From contig JAOUKM010000011.1 in the NCBI GenBank assembly GCA_029882535.1, positions 1 to 46,441 on the forward strand: a stretch of DNA of 46,441 nucleotides. The letters are read 5' to 3'. Each line of letters opens with the position of its first letter. Position 1 is the stretch's first letter. This stretch comes from Candidatus Bathyarchaeota archaeon (GTDB lineage: Archaea; Thermoproteota; Bathyarchaeia; Bathyarchaeales; SOJC01). Below the pieces are notes generated by a model. That model saw only the letters and a list, made by a program, of their open reading frames with translations, ran no database searches and was not told the DNA's origin. Positions 1-8,159 of this stretch are shown piece by piece. The translations under genes and the position numbers were made by a program.

Positions 1-2
1 AA

Positions 3-791
3 AATTCTTGGAACAATGGTATCGAAGGGAACTATTGGAGCAGTTATAATGGGTCAGATAAGATCGAGAATGGAATCGGTGATACAGCATATATTATCAA
101 TGAAAACACCAACGACAGTTACCCTTTAATGAGTATCTTCATGCAGTTCAACCTCTCGGTAAGAAATAAAGCTTATACCCTTAACGTAGTCTCAAATTCC
201 ACAATTTCAAGTTTAAGACATCTTTACCATCAAGCTAACAATACTGCTAAAGTGAGTTTTCAGGTTAATAATAGTGAAGGCAAAGGTTTCTGCCGCATTT
301 GCATTCCTCATGACTTAGTTGGGCCTCCTTACAAGGTGATTGCAAATTACAACATCTCCTTAACGGCTAGTACCGTTCACAGAAACAAGACACATACTTG
401 GCTGTACTTCACCTATGATTATTCAGAGCATGAGCCGACTACCATCATCTTGTTATCCCAAGAGCAACCTGTATGGTATCAATTGTGGTTCTGGGTAACG
501 ATTTTCTTGGCAGCGGTTGTGACTGTTCTTTTTTTGCTTGTCATAAGATATCACAGGATGTCCATTAAGCAGAAAAAACTTATTCAAGTTTACGAGTTTG
601 AACTGCAAATGCGTGCACATAAATATTTAGACACTGCACGGGCATTCTTTGAGGCTGATGTAAAAAGAAGGAAAGCCAAAATCAAGAAATTCGAAAAGAA
701 ATATAAAATAAAAGTACGACCTCGCGAAAATTTTGAAGATATTGTCAAGTTGGAGTTTGAGAAAAAAGAGAAAGAAAGAGTCACAGACTAG
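3..791 (+). CDS. NosD-like beta-helix surface protein, C-terminal part (partial)
   Basis: The frame is open from base 3, so the gene starts outside the window. The first in-frame Met, at 129, is internal. The residues before it (NSWNNGIEGNYWSSYNG, then GIGDTAYII and YPLM) are the C-terminal signature of NosD-type right-handed beta-helix proteins, and the protein at 10983-12848 carries the same signature. After it come about 110 residues of extracellular type with N-glycosylation-like sites. One membrane segment follows (FWVTIFLAAVVTVLFLLVI, bases about 486-543), then a basic, charged tail of about 80 residues likely to form a coiled coil in the cytoplasm. The long cytoplasmic tail is unusual for this family. 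Substrate and role are unknown; surface display is inferred from topology. Confidence 0.75.
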   Translation, partial: NSWNNGIEGNYWSSYNGSDKIENGIGDTAYIINENTNDSYPLMSIFMQFNLSVRNKAYTLNVVSNSTISSLRHLYHQANNTAKVSFQVNNSEGKGFCRICIPHDLVGPPYKVIANYNISLTASTVHRNKTHTWLYFTYDYSEHEPTTIILLSQEQPVWYQLWFWVTIFLAAVVTVLFLLVIRYHRMSIKQKKLIQVYEFELQMRAHKYLDTARAFFEADVKRRKAKIKKFEKKYKIKVRPRENFEDIVKLEFEKKEKERVTD

Positions 792-867
792 TCTGTTTTT
801 ATTTAACCTCTGGGTTAAGAACAGATTAAGATTTTAAGCGTTGATTATGAAAGTTTTTTGAAATAAT

Positions 868-1659
868 ATGAAATCTATTACGTTTGCAGTTTCAAAGGGT
901 GGGGTAGGCAAGTCCCTTATGAGTGCAAACGTAGGTGCTGCTCTAGCTGGTAAAGACAAAAAGGTGATTTTAATTGAGGGAGATCCGAACCATCCTCTGC
1001 AAAAAATCCTCGACGTCAATATATCTACTAGTGACTGTAAGCTTGATGAAGTTGTAAAAGATGATTTGAAGATTGAGAAGGCAGTATATTCCACGAAAGT
1101 CGACAATCTGTTTTTGATTCCTTCGGGAATCTCCCTTCAAGGGTATCTTGACATAGATCCTGTGAGTTTTGCAAAGAAAATCTCTGACTTGACAGCAGAT
1201 TTTATGCTTATAGATGTTCCGTTTCCCTTGGGTAAAGCAGCTTTCTTGTCGTTAGGAGTATGTGAATACTTTATCCTTCTCCTAACCGAAGACGAGTTTG
1301 TACTATGTGTTGAGTCAGCCATAGACACCATTCGTTTGGGTAGGTATTTTCTCCAGTGTGTACCACTTGGTTTTGTGTTAAATAGAATCAAAACACCTGA
1401 GAGGTTCAATGATGAATTTGTTAAAGACCTTGAAAATCTTCTTGAAATTTCTTGTATAGCACGAATAAAGGAAGATCAGAGGGTGCTAAAGTCATATGGC
1501 GGAGTAAGGCATCAGAAAGCTTTTTTGGCGTATAAAAAATTCGCTGATAGCGAGTTTTCGAAGGGTATTTTTCAAGTGGCAGCGCATCTTCTCGGTGATC
1601 TTCCGAGTCCTGAAAAGAAGAACGTGGTAGAGTTGATTTGGAATTTGGTCAAACCTTAA
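868..1659 (+). CDS. ParA/MinD-like P-loop ATPase
   Basis: This 263-residue protein starts with a strand followed by the deviant Walker A motif SKGGVGKS (residues about 9-16), the mark of the ParA/MinD/SIMIBI class. DFMLIDVP near residue 111 is the Walker B-like strand. The length is normal for a soluble MinD/ParA-type ATPase. No partner such as ParB or MinC is seen next to it. It lies 76 bases after the membrane protein with a cytoplasmic coiled-coil tail and converges with the HTH gene at 1680. Such ATPases position proteins or DNA, or act as switches at the membrane. The specific role here is unknown; a link to the upstream surface protein is only inferred from adjacency. Confidence 0.8.
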   Translation: MKSITFAVSKGGVGKSLMSANVGAALAGKDKKVILIEGDPNHPLQKILDVNISTSDCKLDEVVKDDLKIEKAVYSTKVDNLFLIPSGISLQGYLDIDPVSFAKKISDLTADFMLIDVPFPLGKAAFLSLGVCEYFILLLTEDEFVLCVESAIDTIRLGRYFLQCVPLGFVLNRIKTPERFNDEFVKDLENLLEISCIARIKEDQRVLKSYGGVRHQKAFLAYKKFADSEFSKGIFQVAAHLLGDLPSPEKKNVVELIWNLVKP

Positions 1660-1679
1660 GAAGATTTTCGTCTCTAAAC

Positions 1680-2216
1680 CTATTTTTCTTCTAGCAGTCT
1701 TATCATAATTCTCCAAAGCTTTACTTTTTTCTTTTCATCTCCTGTTAGGTAACTGTTTACTTTTTCTGATTCGCATTGGGTAAGTAATGATTTGAGGCAG
1801 CCTATTTCTTCTTTAGAAACATTGTTTCGCATCCCTTGAATTCTACGTGCCATTTTAGCAGTTTTGCTGAATATTATCCCTGTTTGTAGTAGATTTCCAA
1901 CGTTGTCCTCTAGATGTTGAAGAAGTTTTTCAACTCTTTCTCTCCCTTCTAGCAAATATACAGTCTTTCTTGCATCAGGCTTCTTTGCAAAAATGCCTGA
2001 TTCATGTCGTATCAGTCCTATTTCTTCTAATTGTTTCATATGCTTGAGTAGTCCTGGCAGTGTTATTTTCAGGTTATAGTCATTTTCTAGTTTTTTGGCA
2101 ATATCTGATAAGGATCTCCATTCCAATTCTAATAGTAATCTTAAGATATATCTTCTTACTTTACTTTCGAAGATGTTTAGGCGATTCCAGAAGTCAGCTT
2201 CCAAACGTTGAACCAC
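1680..2216 (-). CDS. Winged-helix transcriptional regulator
   Basis: This 178-residue protein has a DNA-binding domain at about residues 15-80. The stretch VRRYILRLLLELEWRSLSDI is helix 1-2, KITLPGLLKHMKQLEEIGLI is the recognition helix and the start of the wing, and a KTVYLL strand closes the wing. The layout is that of archaeal ArsR/PadR-like winged helices. The C-terminal half is helical and charged, probably for dimerisation. It is divergent from the ABC binding-protein gene at 2377, and the 160-base gap holds an inverted repeat (2275-2290), so control of the importer is likely. The effector is unknown. Confidence 0.7.
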   Translation of the reverse strand: MVQRLEADFWNRLNIFESKVRRYILRLLLELEWRSLSDIAKKLENDYNLKITLPGLLKHMKQLEEIGLIRHESGIFAKKPDARKTVYLLEGRERVEKLLQHLEDNVGNLLQTGIIFSKTAKMARRIQGMRNNVSKEEIGCLKSLLTQCESEKVNSYLTGDEKKKVKLWRIMIRLLEEK

Positions 2217-2274
2217 TCGATTAGAATAGTATTAGGATATCTGATAAGTTTAACGCATTCTTGTGGCTTTAAAC

Positions 2275-2290
2275 TTAACTTGTAGGTTAA
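2275..2290. promoter_or_regulatory. Inverted repeat, candidate operator
   Basis: TTAAC-6nt-GTTAA is a perfect 5-base inverted repeat between the divergent winged-helix gene and the ABC binding-protein gene. It sits upstream of the probable TATA element of the importer (2321-2329). Operator function is inferred from symmetry and position only; short AT-rich palindromes also arise by chance. Confidence 0.35.
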
Positions 2291-2313
2291 ATTTTTGACC
2301 TAGAACATTTTTC

Positions 2314-2367
2314 CAAAAACTTTAATTATCCGTTGGGATATCGATAACTTGCTGAAAGAGGAAGGAG
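2314..2367 (+). promoter_or_regulatory. Promoter and ribosome binding site of the ABC binding-protein gene
   Basis: A purine-rich BRE-like stretch (CCAAAAA, from 2313) precedes a TATA-like CTTTAATTA (2321-2329). This fits a start of transcription near 2350. A strong Shine-Dalgarno (GAGGAAGGAG, 2358-2367) stands nine bases before the ATG at 2377. Confidence 0.5.
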
Positions 2368-2376
2368 AAAAAATCA

Positions 2377-4626
2377 ATGAAAAAAGCAAGCATTTTAGCA
2401 TTTGTGTTCTTGGCAGCTTTGATGCTAATATCTATCGGCGTAGTGTTTCCAGTACGCGCAGCACCGAGGGCTGATGCTGACATTAGATTTTACGGTAGTC
2501 CAGAGGCTGGTTTCGCTGCTCTAATGGCTGATGACATCGACTTTTATCAGTGGTCGTTGACTCATGAGCAGAGAGTGAGCTCGGAAGCTGATCCAAACAT
2601 CGCCATTGCAGAGTATGTTGAAAACGGAATGTCTGAGTTTGACCTAAACAACAACTACACCGTAGCTGGTACCTATCCTGGAATCAGAAACCCTCTAACC
2701 GTTAAAGAGTTCAGACAGGCTCTAACATGCGCGGTGGACAAGCAATACATCGTGGATGAAATCTTGCTGGGCGCTGGAGGAATACTCAACGTTCCAATTC
2801 CACTGAACTCCATCACCTGGTGGAACGAAACCCTACTCCAAGCGAACTACGAGTGGAAGTACGACATAACTAAGGCTGCAACGTTACTAGACGCTGCAGG
2901 ATTCGTTGACACTGAACCTGATGGCACTCGAAACTATCCTGTTGGTTGGGATGGCGCAGAAGCCGGAGGCAACATGGACCCGCTTATCTTCTACATAAGA
3001 ACTGAAGACAAAAGGCACGATGCCGGCATACACCTTACATACCAGTTGGACACCTTAGATGTCCCATACACCGCAATCGAAGGTACTTCAGACGTTTGCT
3101 TCCCGCCTGTTATGGGAGACCTAAACTACCACATTTACACAGGCGGCTGGAGCCTAGGAAGATACCCAACGTTCCTTTACTTCGGATACCACAGTGACTA
3201 CTGGTTCTCATATGGATCAAACTACGTAACAGGCATGAACAGTTCAAACCTCCCCAACTATCCGCTGCTTGACGAATATGTTCGCGCTGTATATTTCACA
3301 CCAAGTATTGCTGCAGCTAACATTTCTGCTCTAGCGGCAGGCGGATTAGGCTGGGCTGATTTGTGTGTCAACATTCCTCTATGGTCCTACACAAGCTACG
3401 TCGGCTGGCGTAAGACCATGTGCGGAGTTATCAACCAGTTCGGCTACGGATACGACAACGCGTACCAGTTCTGGAATGCATACCAAAGTGCTGGCGGCCC
3501 AATTAGGATGGGAACAGTAAACGGACCTAAGGCACTTAACCCATTGTACTCAACATGGTACTATGACTACGCAACGATGGACAGGATATTCAATGCCTTA
3601 TTGATGGTGAACCCATACGATCTTACAATAGATCAAGCTGGAGCGGCTCAAGACTGGGAAGTTGGAACGTGGATCGATCCATACCCAGGTCCAAACGAGC
3701 CTTCTGAGAAATCCACAGTTACGTACTATCTGAGGTCAGACTGTGGGATAGCTGAACCAGGAACAGGCAACTATGTACGAAATCTAAACACGCATGACTT
3801 AGAGTTCTCGGCATGGTACACTTACTGCTTCCCTGATGCTTGGAACTATCCAAGCTACGAAGACCTGCACCACAGCGAAATAATCGACGACTACACGATT
3901 AAGTACTACTTCGACGACGCAAGCTACTGGTTCTACACCGCACCGCAATACCCGATACTCGCCAAAGACGAGCTGATCGACCCACTATGCAATCCAAGCT
4001 CTGCAAGTTTCACAAGTGACGGCTCAAACTGCAGTACAGGAACCCACTTCAAATTGACAGCAGAAAACATAGTACAGGTGACTTCTGACGACGTGCCAGT
4101 CGACTACTACATTTACGGTGGCTACGAAGACAGAGAGCATAACTGGATTATGCTTGAAGGCGACGTAGGAGCTGGAACATACACGATCAACTTCTACACA
4201 GACGATCTTGACCCCCACGGCTACTACCTTGCAGGCCTAGACTGGGAACTCACGTGGTACGGCTTCGGTCCCTTCTACGCCCTAGGCATAACGGAAGGCG
4301 TAGGCGGATATGCTACGCTGAACAAAAACCCATACTACTGGCTTGAAGATCCACCTTTGGGTGAGACTGACTGGCGCTGGTGGTGGAACACTCCAGGAGG
4401 ACAACCCGGATGGGAGATTCCTGGACGCGACAGCGGCTACTTCCAAATCAACATCTACGACGTAGTAAAAGCCACAGGAAGCTACTGCCACAGCGGCGAC
4501 AAGGTATATGACCCTGGCTACTTCCCAGGTGCAGACCTAGACAAAACCGACCTTGCACACATAGGCATCTACGACATAGTAAGCATCACAGGCAAATACG
4601 GACTAAAATGGGCAATACCCCCATAA
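2377..4626 (+). CDS. ABC transporter substrate-binding protein, oligopeptide/dipeptide family (SBP family 5)
   Basis: This 749-residue extracellular solute-binding protein probably captures oligopeptides or oligosaccharides for the permeases encoded just downstream. Residues 1-28 are a signal peptide (KK, hydrophobic core, then VRAAP). The mature part has family-5 features, including RNPLTVKEFRQALTCAVDKQ near residue 105 and repeated aromatic-rich segments. There is no lipobox and no C-terminal membrane helix. The last 65 residues hold two dockerin-like repeats (INIYDVVKATGSY and IGIYDIVSITGKYG, each with nearby Asp/Gly). The codons are more C-ending than in neighbouring genes, which suggests high expression. 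Ligand specificity cannot be read from the sequence. Confidence 0.85.
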   Translation: MKKASILAFVFLAALMLISIGVVFPVRAAPRADADIRFYGSPEAGFAALMADDIDFYQWSLTHEQRVSSEADPNIAIAEYVENGMSEFDLNNNYTVAGTYPGIRNPLTVKEFRQALTCAVDKQYIVDEILLGAGGILNVPIPLNSITWWNETLLQANYEWKYDITKAATLLDAAGFVDTEPDGTRNYPVGWDGAEAGGNMDPLIFYIRTEDKRHDAGIHLTYQLDTLDVPYTAIEGTSDVCFPPVMGDLNYHIYTGGWSLGRYPTFLYFGYHSDYWFSYGSNYVTGMNSSNLPNYPLLDEYVRAVYFTPSIAAANISALAAGGLGWADLCVNIPLWSYTSYVGWRKTMCGVINQFGYGYDNAYQFWNAYQSAGGPIRMGTVNGPKALNPLYSTWYYDYATMDRIFNALLMVNPYDLTIDQAGAAQDWEVGTWIDPYPGPNEPSEKSTVTYYLRSDCGIAEPGTGNYVRNLNTHDLEFSAWYTYCFPDAWNYPSYEDLHHSEIIDDYTIKYYFDDASYWFYTAPQYPILAKDELIDPLCNPSSASFTSDGSNCSTGTHFKLTAENIVQVTSDDVPVDYYIYGGYEDREHNWIMLEGDVGAGTYTINFYTDDLDPHGYYLAGLDWELTWYGFGPFYALGITEGVGGYATLNKNPYYWLEDPPLGETDWRWWWNTPGGQPGWEIPGRDSGYFQINIYDVVKATGSYCHSGDKVYDPGYFPGADLDKTDLAHIGIYDIVSITGKYGLKWAIPP

Positions 4627-4663
4627 AATCCATAGCCAAAACCAATAAGCTCAACATCTCCTC

Positions 4664-4671
4664 TTTTTTTT
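4664..4671 (+). terminator. T-run terminator after the binding-protein gene
   Basis: A run of eight T follows CTC about 40 bases after the stop codon. Archaeal transcription commonly ends at such T tracts. The permease genes begin 64 bases later with their own TATA-like CTTAAATAT (about 4689-4697), so the abundant binding protein can be made in excess over the permeases. Confidence 0.45.
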
Positions 4672-4734
4672 ACTTTCATGCACCAAAACTTAAATATGCT
4701 GCACGTGATCTTCTAACACGAAAGATTATCTGAG

Positions 4735-5736
4735 ATGGGATACATGGGGCTCAAAGGATACATTGGAAAAAGAATTTTTTATTCAATTATCTTAATCTGG
4801 GCTGTAATAACAGTCAACTTTATGATATTCTCGATGATGCCTGGAGATCCACTTGCGCAGTTTGTAGCAGGTCAAAGGGGAAGGATAGATGAAGACAGAT
4901 ATAACGAGTTGAGACACGCTTTTGGGCTTGACAGCCCCTTACACGAAAGATATCTCCTAACAATTTCTAACATGTTGACTTTTAACTTTGGCAGAGAAAC
5001 CGGCAGTGGAGAACCTGTTTGGAACACTGTGCTGACACCATTGTTTAACACGATTATACTTATGGGAAGCTCAGTGATTATCTCCATCCTTATTGGAATT
5101 ATTATTGGAGTAATAGTGGCTAATAAGAGAGGAGGACTTTTTGATACGTTCGTGGTAACGGGCTCATTGGTGGGCTATTCAGTTCCTATATTTTTTATAG
5201 GCTGGATAATGATATTCCTTTTTGCCATTCAGCTCGACTGGTTCCCTGCTGGAGGAACCTTTCCAGTGGAGTGGGGGCGTAATCCTCCAGCAAACATTCT
5301 AGAATTTATAGCTGGACGAGGAATTATGATAGTGTTACCAGTGATTACTTTGTTTATGTTCTCCGTTGGAGGTTGGATCCTTCTAACAAGAGCATGTGTT
5401 CTTGAAACAATCAACGAAGACTATGTGCTAACTGCAAGAGCTAAAGGTCTTAAAGAAAGAACTGTTCTATTCAAACATATTTTGAAAAATGCTTCATTAC
5501 CTCTCATAACTAACGTTGCAATAGCGTTCGCCTTTCTAATAAGCGGTGCAATAATAACTGAAACACTCTTCTCATACAACGGTATGGGATTGCTAACATG
5601 GCACTCAATTTATCCTTTCCCAAATCTTCCTGTCTTGAGTGCCATTTTCTATGTAACAGGGTTACTCGTAATTGTCGCGAACTTCATCGCAGATTTGTTA
5701 TACGGCATAATAGATCCTCGTGTTAGATATGGGTGA
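4735..5736 (+). CDS. dppB: ABC transporter permease, DppB/OppB family
   Basis: This 333-residue inner permease subunit fits the DppB/OppB family: an N-terminal GYIGKRIFYSIILIWAVITV membrane helix, then the periplasmic-type MPGDPLAQFV segment and FGLDSPLHERY. The EAA-like loop is present (YVLTARAKGLKERTVLFKHI), contacting the ATPases, and the family ending DLLYGIIDPRVRYG closes the protein. Five to six membrane helices are visible. The start at 4735 has another ATG three codons later (4744); either could be used. The stop overlaps the start of the next permease by four bases, pointing to translational coupling. Confidence 0.9.
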   Translation: MGYMGLKGYIGKRIFYSIILIWAVITVNFMIFSMMPGDPLAQFVAGQRGRIDEDRYNELRHAFGLDSPLHERYLLTISNMLTFNFGRETGSGEPVWNTVLTPLFNTIILMGSSVIISILIGIIIGVIVANKRGGLFDTFVVTGSLVGYSVPIFFIGWIMIFLFAIQLDWFPAGGTFPVEWGRNPPANILEFIAGRGIMIVLPVITLFMFSVGGWILLTRACVLETINEDYVLTARAKGLKERTVLFKHILKNASLPLITNVAIAFAFLISGAIITETLFSYNGMGLLTWHSIYPFPNLPVLSAIFYVTGLLVIVANFIADLLYGIIDPRVRYG

Positions 5737-7625
5737 GAAAAATGGCAACAAGAAAAGCTAGAACAGCCTTCATGATAACAAGATTCCGACGAACCCTAAG
5801 TCAGATCAGTCGAAGCAAACGCGGAACTATTGGAATAGTCATTATAGTTTTTTTCGTACTCGTAGGAATCTTAGCACCAGTGATTGCTCCTTACGATCCC
5901 ATAAGCCCGTGGCGTGGTGTAGGGGAATATCCAGCGTATGGCGAAGAACTCGGCCCTAAACTCACTGATACACTATGCTACCCAACATGGTATAAATATC
6001 TGCCTTGGGTCTACAAAGGCCCTATTGAAAATATAGAAACATTCTACAATTCATATCTCAATGTCCCTGAAATTAATGAAACCTTTCAACTATTTGGTCT
6101 CGTAGGAGAAAATACTTCTAAGAACTACCTTCCTTTATCCTTATATGCTGCAGAGCCCAAAAGAGTTAGCGCAACTTTCCCGAATAACACCGTGAGAGAC
6201 CTAACGTTTGAAGAAGAATGGAGCTGGGACCTAGCATATCGGGACCAAATAAAAATATTGAAAGATCTCCCAGGGGGAACATTCTTTGAAGCAACGTACT
6301 TGACTGGTTCAGATATCGTGGAAACCATAGAAGTAGTGCCAGATCACATGTTTTCTTCAGAGCAAATATTTAAAAATGACTGGCAATGGAAAGCAAGTTC
6401 TCCTGATCTCATAAACACACAATACAACAGCCAAAAAGGGTTTAAAAACGATGGATGTGTGGAAATATCATACAGCCCAAAGCCGGAGGAACCCGTTCCT
6501 GAAGGAGAAGTCAATGTAGTAATGTCTAAGTCGTTTGAATATCAATACTGGGAATCGCCAAAATCCTTCCTCTTGCATATGTCCATACATGTAGAAGCTT
6601 CTACATTAAGAAACGTCAATATAACTATAATGGTACGAAATAACAGCAAAAATCAAACTTTTCTGATTACAAGTTTCCTAGCTACAAATATAAAAGAGGG
6701 ACGTATATTAGATTATGTTCATACAAAAGAGGTGTCTACGAGTGCACAGACTAGGCAAAATGTTGGATTCGCTTTTCCCGAACAAGTAATCTTTTCAATG
6801 CCAGCTAACATGTCGCTTGTTATCGGTGTAGACTTTCTTGACAAAGAGAAAGATACAACTGTGTACATTGACCATTTAAATATGATAATATATGGAAACG
6901 CCTTTGGGCTTTTGGGTACAGATAATGGTAATCCAATACCCCCTCGAGACATCTTCTCAACGTTGGTTCATGGAACAAGAGTGTCCCTGATCGTAGGTGT
7001 TCTTTCCGCCCTGTTTTCTACGATTATCGGTTTATTCTTGGGGTTAACTGCAGGATACATCGGTGGAATCGTTGACGAGGGCATAATGAGATTTGCTGAC
7101 TTACTTTTGGTCCTTCCAACATTGCCACTATTCATAGTTTTAATTGCAGTTATGAAAGCAACATATGGTCTAGTCAGCATGTGGAATATCATAATACTCA
7201 TAACTTTCTTTGGCTGGATGAGTTTTAGCCGTTCTGTAAGATCTATGGTGCTAAGCATCCGCGAAAGACCATTCATCGAAGCTGCAAAAGCGGCTGGCGC
7301 CGGAAAATTCTACATAATAACAAAACATATTATTCCCAACGTATTTACTCTAGTCTACGTTACACTAGCCACTTCAGTTCCAGGCGCCATAATATATGAA
7401 GCCTCACTAAGCTGGTTGGGATTAGGCGACCGCACGATTCCCTCTTGGGGAAAAGTACTGTATGACTTCAACGCATCCGGAATAGCAGTCACAAAAGGGC
7501 TTACAGAATATTGGTTCTGGATATTTCCACCTTGTATTGCGATTGCTCTCCTTGCAACAGCTTTCATCCTTTTGGGATTTTCTTTGGACGAAATATTGAA
7601 CCCAAGGCTTAGAGAAAGACGCTGA
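5733..7625 (+). CDS. dppC: ABC transporter permease, DppC/OppC family, with a large extracytoplasmic insertion
   Basis: The second permease is 630 residues long, about twice the family norm. A first membrane helix lies at about residues 33-55 (GTIGIVIIVFFVLVGILAPV) and is followed by the usual APYDPISP. About 330 residues without membrane helices come next, with many aromatics, Asn-X-Ser/Thr sites and a beta-rich stretch. The family block resumes with LLGTDN and RDIFSTLVHGTRVSLIVG near residue 395. The remaining helices and the EAA loop (EAAKAAGAGKFYIITKHIIP) are intact. The insert lies outside the membrane and could serve as an extra binding or docking domain. The start is the GTG at 5733 (overlapping the dppB stop) or the ATG at 5742. 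Confidence 0.88.
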   Translation: MRKMATRKARTAFMITRFRRTLSQISRSKRGTIGIVIIVFFVLVGILAPVIAPYDPISPWRGVGEYPAYGEELGPKLTDTLCYPTWYKYLPWVYKGPIENIETFYNSYLNVPEINETFQLFGLVGENTSKNYLPLSLYAAEPKRVSATFPNNTVRDLTFEEEWSWDLAYRDQIKILKDLPGGTFFEATYLTGSDIVETIEVVPDHMFSSEQIFKNDWQWKASSPDLINTQYNSQKGFKNDGCVEISYSPKPEEPVPEGEVNVVMSKSFEYQYWESPKSFLLHMSIHVEASTLRNVNITIMVRNNSKNQTFLITSFLATNIKEGRILDYVHTKEVSTSAQTRQNVGFAFPEQVIFSMPANMSLVIGVDFLDKEKDTTVYIDHLNMIIYGNAFGLLGTDNGNPIPPRDIFSTLVHGTRVSLIVGVLSALFSTIIGLFLGLTAGYIGGIVDEGIMRFADLLLVLPTLPLFIVLIAVMKATYGLVSMWNIIILITFFGWMSFSRSVRSMVLSIRERPFIEAAKAAGAGKFYIITKHIIPNVFTLVYVTLATSVPGAIIYEASLSWLGLGDRTIPSWGKVLYDFNASGIAVTKGLTEYWFWIFPPCIAIALLATAFILLGFSLDEILNPRLRERR

Positions 7626-7641
7626 AACAAAGCATCAACTG

Positions 7642-8049
7642 TCAAGGCGTCTCACGCTCCGAACATACCAACTGGCTAACTTTCTCAGTTACGTAAATCC
7701 AAAACTTTCGTTCCAACTTTTCCAAAGCCTCCTGAGATTTTATACCTTTTAAACTTAAGAATCCCCCTCCAAAAAGCTGCAAAATAGTACCAGACCTAAC
7801 AAGCATCCGCGACCGAGATCCAGCAATAAATTTCACGGTGAAATCGTTTGGATTGCCGCTAAGAGAAACATGAACATCTTCGGCAATCGAATGATCACTC
7901 TTTGGTTGCGCCGTGATACGATAGTCTCCATTAAATCCATTAAGTGAGACAGAAAAGCCGCTCTGTTTAAAAAATTGCCCGATGTAGTCAGATAGGATAG
8001 GCAATTGAATGTTTTTGTTCTGCCATCGATCCTCCATAGATTTCGCCAA
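7642..8049 (-). CDS. Hypothetical protein, 135 residues
   Basis: The reading frame lies on the opposite strand between the permease and ATPase genes of the importer, ending 16 bases from the dppC stop. The sequence has alternating strands (DYRITAQPKSD, VHVSLSGNPNDFTVKFIAG) and a C-terminal helix (SQEALEKLERKFWIYVTEKV). It is soluble, with no signal peptide. No family was recognised. The amino-acid make-up is protein-like, and no competing gene occupies the region. The start may be Met1 or Met5 (8037). Confidence 0.6.
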   Translation of the reverse strand: MAKSMEDRWQNKNIQLPILSDYIGQFFKQSGFSVSLNGFNGDYRITAQPKSDHSIAEDVHVSLSGNPNDFTVKFIAGSRSRMLVRSGTILQLFGGGFLSLKGIKSQEALEKLERKFWIYVTEKVSQLVCSERETP

Positions 8050-8099
8050 GATTTGAACAGTGACTGAAAAATAAAAAGCTTCTTATCCATTGGTCAAAG

Positions 8100-8112
8100 C
8101 TTATATATATAT
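8100..8112 (+). promoter_or_regulatory. TATA box for the ATPase gene pair
   Basis: CTTATATATATAT, preceded by the purine-rich CAAAG, is a near-ideal archaeal TATA/BRE arrangement 48 bases upstream of the ATG at 8160. It gives the ATPase pair a separate promoter, needed because the gene at 7642 interrupts the operon. Confidence 0.65.
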
Positions 8113-8159
8113 GCACGCTTGCATGTATTTACAAGCTTAATGAAGCTGGGTGTGCATAT

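Noticed and set aside
129-791. Gene start at Met 129 for the first protein
   Set aside because: The frame is open to the window edge and the upstream residues match the NosD C-terminal signature, so Met 129 is internal.
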